NCBI GenBank assembly: GCA_003164925.1
Contig: PLRV01000059.1
Coordinates: 22,029-61,341, forward strand
Length of the DNA stretch: 39,313 nucleotides
Source of the DNA: Caulobacteraceae bacterium
Lineage (GTDB): Bacteria; Pseudomonadota; Alphaproteobacteria; Caulobacterales; Caulobacteraceae
Direction of reading: 5' to 3'
The notes under the pieces were generated by a model, which made no database searches, was not told the DNA's origin, and saw only the letters and a list, made by a program, of their open reading frames with translations. Shown here in pieces: positions 34,885-39,313 of this stretch. The translations under genes and the position numbers were made by a program. Position 1 is the stretch's first letter; each line of letters begins with the position of its first letter.

Positions 34885-34955
34885 CGTTTGTGGTCGACGG
34901 TAAGACCTCTCAGCGTGATCACTGGAAAGTCGGGACGCAAACCACAAACGCCTAG
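34882..34955. repeat. 74-bp palindromic TAG/CTAG-ended element (copy D), related in form to the tol-region elements
   Basis: Terminal arms TAGCGTTTGTGGT (34882-34894) and ACCACAAACGCCTAG (34941-34955) form an inverted repeat. The inside contains a second, weaker pairing and a central palindrome GTGATCAC (34915-34922). The right arm has extra bases (TTG on the other strand) inside the terminal stem, like the TTGN bulges of the 3151, 6538 and 6630 elements. The left TAG is the HiPIP stop codon. Confidence 0.6.
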
Positions 34956-34972
34956 GCTTTGACTATGGCGTC

Positions 34973-35245
34973 TCAGGTCATGCCGGCCAGGAGGCCATCG
35001 ACGTCCACCGTGGCGAAGGGCGCGACAGCGTCCGCGACGCCATAAGGCAAGAGTAGCGTGCGCTCCCGCAGCAAGGAGCCGCAGCTATAGACAACATTGG
35101 GCACATAGCCGTCGCGGGTGTGCTCGTCCGGCTCCAGCAGGGGGGCCGCCCTGCGCGCCAGCAGCTTGGTGGGATCCTCCTTGTCGAGCAGGCAGGCGCC
35201 GATGCAGTCGTTGCGCAGCGACCCCACGTCGTGCTGGACAGGGAG
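34973..35245 (-). pseudogene. C-terminal remnant of a GH130-like glycosidase/phosphorylase
   Basis: The minus-strand frame encodes LPVQHDVGSLRNDCIGACLLDKEDPTKLLARRAAPLLEPDEHTRDGYVPNVVYSCGSLLRERTLLLPYGVADAVAPFATVDVDGLLAG. This matches the final 90 or so residues of GH130 family proteins (the RxCIGAxLLDxxDP block and EGYVPNVVxxCG). The rest of the domain, several hundred residues including catalytic parts, is missing. Upstream lies the 3' end of the response-regulator gene instead. It ends at a normal stop at 34973. It is best read as a truncated relic left by recombination next to the kai-like gene set. Confidence 0.7.
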
Positions 35246-35246
35246 G

Positions 35247-35672
35247 CTAGGGCTGCGCGAGGGCCTGCCCTCGATCATGCGCCGACGGCGGCGGCCGGGG
35301 GGCATCGCGCCCAAGGCCTGCGATCAAACTCTCAAGTTGCGCGACCAGATTCGCCGCCGGGCAAGGCTTGGTCTGGACGATCAGCCCTGAAAAGCGCGCT
35401 TTCAGGGCCGGCGGGAGATCCACCGCCGTGTGGACTATGAAGGGGATGTCGAGACCCATGAGAACCTCCACCACGGCCGAACAGTCCCCATCCACCAGGT
35501 TTACGTCCAGGATCGCGGCGCCTACGGTCCCAGTCGCAAGCAAGGCCAGGGTTTCCTCGCCACTCGCGGCCGGACCGACGACTTTTCCGCCGGCGTCCTC
35601 CACGGCGAGCGCCAAGTCCAAGGCAATGAAGGACTCATCCTCGGCCACGAGGACTGATACGTGGTTCAGCAA
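35247..35672 (-). CDS. Single-domain response regulator
   Basis: The product is about 141 residues and consists of a single receiver domain: VLVAEDESFIALDLALAVEDAGG with the acidic pair, phosphoacceptor Asp56 in AAILDVNLVDGD, the Thr in IVHTAVD and Lys in VQTKPCP. There is no output domain, so it probably acts by protein contact or phosphotransfer. I recognise the type as the usual partner of HWE kinases. The start is uncertain: no ATG exists near the domain, and TTG at 35672 starts just before it. A TTG at 35756 would overlap the kinase gene. It lies 49 bp after the kinase gene. Confidence 0.85.
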   Translation of the reverse strand: MLNHVSVLVAEDESFIALDLALAVEDAGGKVVGPAASGEETLALLATGTVGAAILDVNLVDGDCSAVVEVLMGLDIPFIVHTAVDLPPALKARFSGLIVQTKPCPAANLVAQLESLIAGLGRDAPRPPPSAHDRGQALAQP

Positions 35673-35721
35673 TGAAGTTGCCCCGGCGCGAGGTTCGGGA
35701 ATGTTGGATAAGGGTAAGCCC

Positions 35722-36897
35722 TCAAAGGGCCAAGCGTTCCAAGTCCGCCGAAACAAAAACGACCAACCCGGTAGGATTCCAGTTGAAATTCAGGTCGCCG
35801 CGGAGCCAGCCGCTGACGCTTCTGCGGGCTAATACGCTGCCGAAGCCCTCCCGCTCGGGCGGACCCCCGATCACGGGTCCGTCCTTCTCTTCCCACGAGA
35901 GAGCGAGGCGCCCCTTGGCCACCGCCCACGAAATGTGGACGCGCCCGCCGGGGACCGAGAGGGCGCCGTACTTGGCCGCGTTCGTCGCCAACTCATGCAC
36001 GACGAGCGCGACGTTTGTGGCGGCCTCGGCGCCGACCGCAATCTCCGGACCGTCGATCTCGGTGCGTATGCTGTCGCCGGTTCCTGCCGGACCGGCATAA
36101 GGCGAGAGAACCTTTCGGATCAGTTCGTCCAAGGTGGTTTCCGGCTTGGTGGCCTCGGCGCCTGAATGCCCCGGCCTGATCAACTGGTGCGCGCTGGCGA
36201 GCGCGCCGAGCCGGCCTTGAACGGTCGCGGCCAGTTCCTTGGGTGTGATCGCCGATCTGGCGCTCAACGTCACCATTCCCCCGACGATGGCAAACAGGTT
36301 CTTGACCCGGTGATCCATCTCCTTGAGGAGCAGCTCCTGCTGTTCCTCATGATGTTTGCGCTCGGTGATGTCGACAAAGCTATTGATGGCCCCGGTGATT
36401 TCTCCGCGCTGGTTCTTCACAGGACGGATATTCACGAGCGCGGCAATCCGCGTGCCGTCGGGCCGCTCGATGTGGACTTCCACGTCCCGCGCCTCCGGTA
36501 TCGCGCCGCTCAACACGTCGGCCATGGGACACTGCTCATGGGGCACATGGCGGCCATCCGGCCGGAACATTTTGTACGAGCCACAAAACCGATCGTTGTT
36601 GTCCGCTAATGCCGGCTCGCGCCCCCACAGTTCGGCGGCGCGGCGGTTGAAATCCTGAATCACGCCTGAGGCGTGGCAGGAATAGATGGCCACGGGCCCC
36701 ATCTCGAACAGGGCGCGATAGCGTTCTTCGCTTTCGTGTAGCGTCGCCTCCACCAGCTTGCGCTCGGTGATTTCGCGTTGCAGTTTGGAGTTCAACGCGT
36801 CGGTGACATCGACGAGTTCTTGCTGGCGCAGCGAACTGAGGATCAGCGCCTCGTTCACCGCGACCGTATTCTTACGAAACTGCGTGGCTTCAGTCAT
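35722..36897 (-). CDS. PAS-domain HWE-family sensor histidine kinase
   Basis: The 391-residue product has no membrane segment. An N-terminal coiled coil (about 16-60, LSSLRQQELVDVTDALNSKLQREITERKLVEATL) precedes a PAS domain with PAC motif (about 57-180, RYRALFEMGPVAIYSCHASGVIQDFNRRAAELWG ... VDITERK). An HWE kinase core follows: phospho-His in KEMDHRVKNLFAIV (His196), N box HELATNAAKYGALS (301-314) and the defining WE in ALSWEEKDGP (335-336). It has ATG at 36897 and ends before the response regulator, forming a two-component pair. It is downstream of kaiC with a 198-bp gap. Confidence 0.93.
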   Translation of the reverse strand: MTEATQFRKNTVAVNEALILSSLRQQELVDVTDALNSKLQREITERKLVEATLHESEERYRALFEMGPVAIYSCHASGVIQDFNRRAAELWGREPALADNNDRFCGSYKMFRPDGRHVPHEQCPMADVLSGAIPEARDVEVHIERPDGTRIAALVNIRPVKNQRGEITGAINSFVDITERKHHEEQQELLLKEMDHRVKNLFAIVGGMVTLSARSAITPKELAATVQGRLGALASAHQLIRPGHSGAEATKPETTLDELIRKVLSPYAGPAGTGDSIRTEIDGPEIAVGAEAATNVALVVHELATNAAKYGALSVPGGRVHISWAVAKGRLALSWEEKDGPVIGGPPEREGFGSVLARRSVSGWLRGDLNFNWNPTGLVVFVSADLERLAL

Positions 36898-37095
36898 TTA
36901 GGTCATCAGCCCGACGAGGTGCTCGCCCGCCAATACCATTACACCAGAACATGACGCGGCGCCGGAGAATCGAACGGGCGGCCAAGGAGGCTCGATCTGC
37001 GCCTGGATGCGGGCCTCGTCGAAGGTCGGTGCAGCTAGATCGCCATCCGGTCACGGTAGAGACCGGCCCTTGAGTTACACGCGGCCACGATTCCT

Positions 37096-38667
37096 CTATT
37101 TCTTAGCCTTCGGCTCCGGAGAGGCTTCGGTTTTTTGCGGCGGGCTCGGCCCGGTTCGCGTGGGAATTCCTGTGGTCAGTCCGTTGTAGTCCGTGGATCG
37201 CGGCTGGATGACGACCACGCCCTTGTCCGTGATGACATACTCGCGGATGTCTTTGCTATGATTGCCGCCGCGCATCTTGATCACGACCATAACCTTCCGA
37301 AGCTGGCCGTCGATTTCCACATAGCGCATCCTGATGATGTCATCGGTCAGGAACGAGATCGTGTAGTGGCTAAAGGAAAACCCGGTAAATGAATCCTCCA
37401 CTTCGACCGTACTGAGAATTGTGACCCCGGCTCCCGTCAACGCCACGATCAGCCGGTACAGCGACTCGCGAAAGTCCTCGCGAAAGCCGGGCGCCAGCGC
37501 CATCTCAAGACTGACCAGCGAATCGATCACCAGACGTTTCGCGCCGACCCTTTCGACGGCGTCGAGAATCTCTTGCATGATTTCATCCACCGACAGGTCG
37601 AGCGGACGAAGGTAGATGATTTCCAGATTTCCCTTTTCTTGCGGCGCCTTCAAATTCAATCCAAAACTGTCGGCGCGATCAGTGTAGCCTTTGGGCCGTT
37701 CTTCGAAGATCGCCATGATCGCCGGTTCGCCATTGCGCAGTCCCGCGGCGATAAATTGCGTGGCCAGCGCCGTTTTGCCCGTCCCCGAGGGCCCGGCGAT
37801 GAGCAGGCTGTCGCCTTCGAGAACGCCCCCGCCCATCATCTTATCCAATTCGGGAATGCCCATGGAAAGCCGCCGGCGTGCGGCCGGCTTTCTATGCTTG
37901 AGGACGAATCCCAGCGTGCGCGAGAAGGCTTGCAACCCGTCGTCGTTGATGCGGACGGTGTGCAATCCCGGCACCGAGCCAGTCCCGCGCACTTTCAAGA
38001 TTTGCAGTTTTCGCACCACGGAATTTCTTTCCACCTTCTGCGACAGCCAAAAGAGGCCGTCGGCGATGGTGAACAACGGATTCCCGCGGGTCTCTTCCTC
38101 AGCAAATTCGCCAACCAGAAATGTCGTGGCTTCCCAACTGGTCAGAAACTGGGTGAGTTGCTGAATGAACGACCTCATCTCCATTTCGCCGGCGGCGGTG
38201 TTCATCTTACTCATCACGGTCCGAAAAGAATCCACCACCACGATGCCCGGATTTGTCGCCGTGACTTGCTTGATGATTTCAGCAAGGACCGCATCCAAAT
38301 CTTGATGCAACACTTGGTCGCTCAGATTGATGAAGCGGACGGCCTTGCCCAACTTGGATCCGTCGAAGAAGGAAAATTGTTGCTGGTAGCGCAACATTTT
38401 TATGGCGGGCTCGCCGAGGACGGTGAAAAAGAGCGCGGGCTTTTCCTCCGTCGCGTTGGCGAAAACGATCTGATGGGCCATCGTGGTCTTGCCGCAACCG
38501 GGCCGGCCGGCGATGACGTTGAACGAAAATTCCGGGATGCCGCCGCCCAGGATTTCGTCGAGGCCGCGAACGCCGGTCGGCAGTTTGCGAATCGCGACCT
38601 TTGCCGGCTGGGTTGCGGCGCTTTTCGTCAGTTTGCGGCTAGCCGAGGCGCTAGGTTTTTTTGCCAT
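37096..38667 (-). CDS. kaiC: KaiC-like double-domain ATPase
   Basis: KaiC is the ATPase/autokinase of the circadian oscillator in cyanobacteria. Relatives in other bacteria pair with kinases or KaiB-type partners. The 523-residue product has two RecA-type domains. CI has Walker A GRPGCGKT (54-61) and GIVVVDSFR. CII has Walker A GPSGTGKT (292-299), catalytic EE (322-323) in AIFEERPKG, and KRLVIDSLVS. The CI counterpart of the catalytic Glu pair is FTVLGEP (81-87), so CI activity may be altered. In CII the phosphosite region reads TISFLTDDIIRMRYVEI, keeping the Ser (438) but with Phe in place of the adjacent Thr. The C-terminal tail is Pro/Lys-rich. It starts 1 bp after the upstream small gene. 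Codon use is more A/T-rich than in the flanking core genes. Confidence 0.92.
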   Translation of the reverse strand: MAKKPSASASRKLTKSAATQPAKVAIRKLPTGVRGLDEILGGGIPEFSFNVIAGRPGCGKTTMAHQIVFANATEEKPALFFTVLGEPAIKMLRYQQQFSFFDGSKLGKAVRFINLSDQVLHQDLDAVLAEIIKQVTATNPGIVVVDSFRTVMSKMNTAAGEMEMRSFIQQLTQFLTSWEATTFLVGEFAEEETRGNPLFTIADGLFWLSQKVERNSVVRKLQILKVRGTGSVPGLHTVRINDDGLQAFSRTLGFVLKHRKPAARRRLSMGIPELDKMMGGGVLEGDSLLIAGPSGTGKTALATQFIAAGLRNGEPAIMAIFEERPKGYTDRADSFGLNLKAPQEKGNLEIIYLRPLDLSVDEIMQEILDAVERVGAKRLVIDSLVSLEMALAPGFREDFRESLYRLIVALTGAGVTILSTVEVEDSFTGFSFSHYTISFLTDDIIRMRYVEIDGQLRKVMVVIKMRGGNHSKDIREYVITDKGVVVIQPRSTDYNGLTTGIPTRTGPSPPQKTEASPEPKAKK

Positions 38668-38668
38668 G

Positions 38669-39076
38669 TCAATCTTCCGGGCCCAGCTCCAAGTCGTTGA
38701 TATTACTCAACAACTGCAGCGTTAAATCTTCACCAATGAAAGTCACCAGAAGTCCGAGCAACCGGTCGAGCAGAACAACCCCACCATTAGATATCTCTTC
38801 CGGGTTCGCTTGGGCCTCAAGTTCGTCCAGCCCTTCGAAAGTGCCGTCTTCTCTGACACGCAGGTCGCGCAGCCAAGCAACTTCCGGGTAGGCCAGCACG
38901 AGGGCGCGCGAAATGAGGGCGCGAAAACCGGCGGCGCCCATGAGCGCGCCAAAATGTGGACTCAACTTCTCTATGACGACAAAGGCCGCCGTAGAGTTGG
39001 AAGACGTATTTCGGCCCATCTCATAGGCGATAAGGCGTTCAGCGTAGATACGCAGCTTCGGCGTAGCTCGGTTCAT
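38669..39076 (-). CDS. Small protein of unknown function encoded directly upstream of kaiC
   Basis: The 135-residue soluble product is predicted mostly helical (KLRIYAERLIAYE, AAFVVIEKLSPHFGALMGAAGFRALISRALVLAYPEVAWL). It has a charged middle (DGTFEGLDELEAQANPEEISNGG) and a hydrophobic C-terminal helix LLDRLLGLLVTFIGEDLTLQLLSNI. It is not KaiB-like: no thioredoxin-type beta1 or KaiB C-terminal pattern. Its stop codon is one base before the kaiC start, so it is very probably co-translated with KaiC and may be a KaiC partner or regulator. This is inference from gene order only. I do not recognise a named domain. Confidence 0.8.
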   Translation of the reverse strand: MNRATPKLRIYAERLIAYEMGRNTSSNSTAAFVVIEKLSPHFGALMGAAGFRALISRALVLAYPEVAWLRDLRVREDGTFEGLDELEAQANPEEISNGGVVLLDRLLGLLVTFIGEDLTLQLLSNINDLELGPED

Positions 39077-39205
39077 TTAGGACCGTGCTCGAACGAGGCG
39101 CTCGTCGGAGAAGCCCTTGCGCACGACCCACGACCTTGGGGCATTGAGCGCTCCAGTTGACTTCATTGCCATCGTGCGGCCGCCTCGGGACAGATCAATC
39201 TTCAC

Positions 39206-39298
39206 TTTGCATCCTTAAAGCGCGGGCTCCCCATCATGGCGCTGTCCGAGACAAACTTCCAGGCCCTCCCGCCTTGCCTGATCGGGATGGAAGCCTGA
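39206..39298 (+). pseudogene. Possible remnant of an IS110-family transposase N-terminal region
   Basis: The plus-strand frame reads LKRGLPIMALSETNFQALPPCLIGMEA then TGA at 39296. IS110-type transposases typically carry F-x-x-LPPCLIGMEAC followed by AHHWAR at this point of the RNase H-like domain. Here the frame stops directly after GMEA. Upstream similarity is weak. I take this as a degraded or frameshifted fragment at the window edge. The 129 bp between it and the small kai-linked gene show nothing recognisable. Confidence 0.35.
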
Positions 39299-39313
39299 CC
39301 GTCAAGGTCTTCG

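Noticed and set aside
38669-39076. Reading the small gene upstream of kaiC as KaiB
   Set aside because: It is longer than KaiB, predicted mostly helical, and lacks the KaiB N-terminal LKLYVAGxxPxS-type strand and the C-terminal conserved region.

Overview
The window is GC-rich and tightly packed. Gene order and protein content point to an alphaproteobacterium of the Caulobacterales, most like Caulobacter or Phenylobacterium. This assignment rests on the ftsH-tilS-cpoB-pal-tolBARQ-ybgC-ruvBAC-yebC order, a DUF1134 protein, GANTC-containing intergenic repeats and an HWE-family histidine kinase. It is inference from family knowledge, with no database search.

Region 1 (1-12774, minus strand) is core chromosome. 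Read in the direction of transcription it runs glmM and a PhnA-like gene, yebC, ruvC-ruvA-ruvB-ybgC, tolQ-tolR-tolA-tolB, pal, cpoB, tilS and the 5' end of ftsH. Many junctions are ATGA/GTGA overlaps. The exception is tolQ/tolR, which are pushed apart by two adjacent palindromic elements of about 77 bp. A related element lies between pal and cpoB.

Region 2 (12975-20935) starts with galU, divergent from glmM. It continues with a YeeZ-like epimerase, an exported metallophosphoesterase, a small Cys-containing membrane-anchored protein, an ABHD10-like hydrolase, a cupin coupled to a D-erythronate-dehydrogenase-like SDR, and a GT4 glycosyltransferase that lacks an ATG start.

Region 3 (21083-30940) is translation-centred: infC, which probably starts at AUU, an MFS exporter, rpmI-rplT, a terminator-like hairpin, pheS-pheT and lepA. 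Between pheT and lepA lie three minus-strand genes (DUF1134, YaiI/UPF0178 and DUF1993).

Region 4 (30993-34884) holds an ECF sigma factor and anti-sigma pair. It is divergent from an envelope gene set: an exported fasciclin-domain protein, a DUF3034 outer-membrane protein, an exported group-I truncated haemoglobin and a Tat-exported HiPIP. Candidate promoters sharing TCC-N16-CGTA face both ways between the two groups. The simplest reading is a periplasmic haem/iron-sulfur stress or respiration module under ECF control.

Region 5 (34885-39313, minus strand) looks accessory. It has a truncated GH130-like gene end, a single-domain response regulator, a PAS-HWE histidine kinase, a double-ATPase KaiC-like protein and a small unrecognised protein 1 bp upstream of kaiC. 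No KaiA or KaiB is visible. A possible IS110-type transposase remnant sits at the window edge. No tRNA, rRNA or CRISPR array was seen, and no gene-free stretch exceeds about 300 bp.
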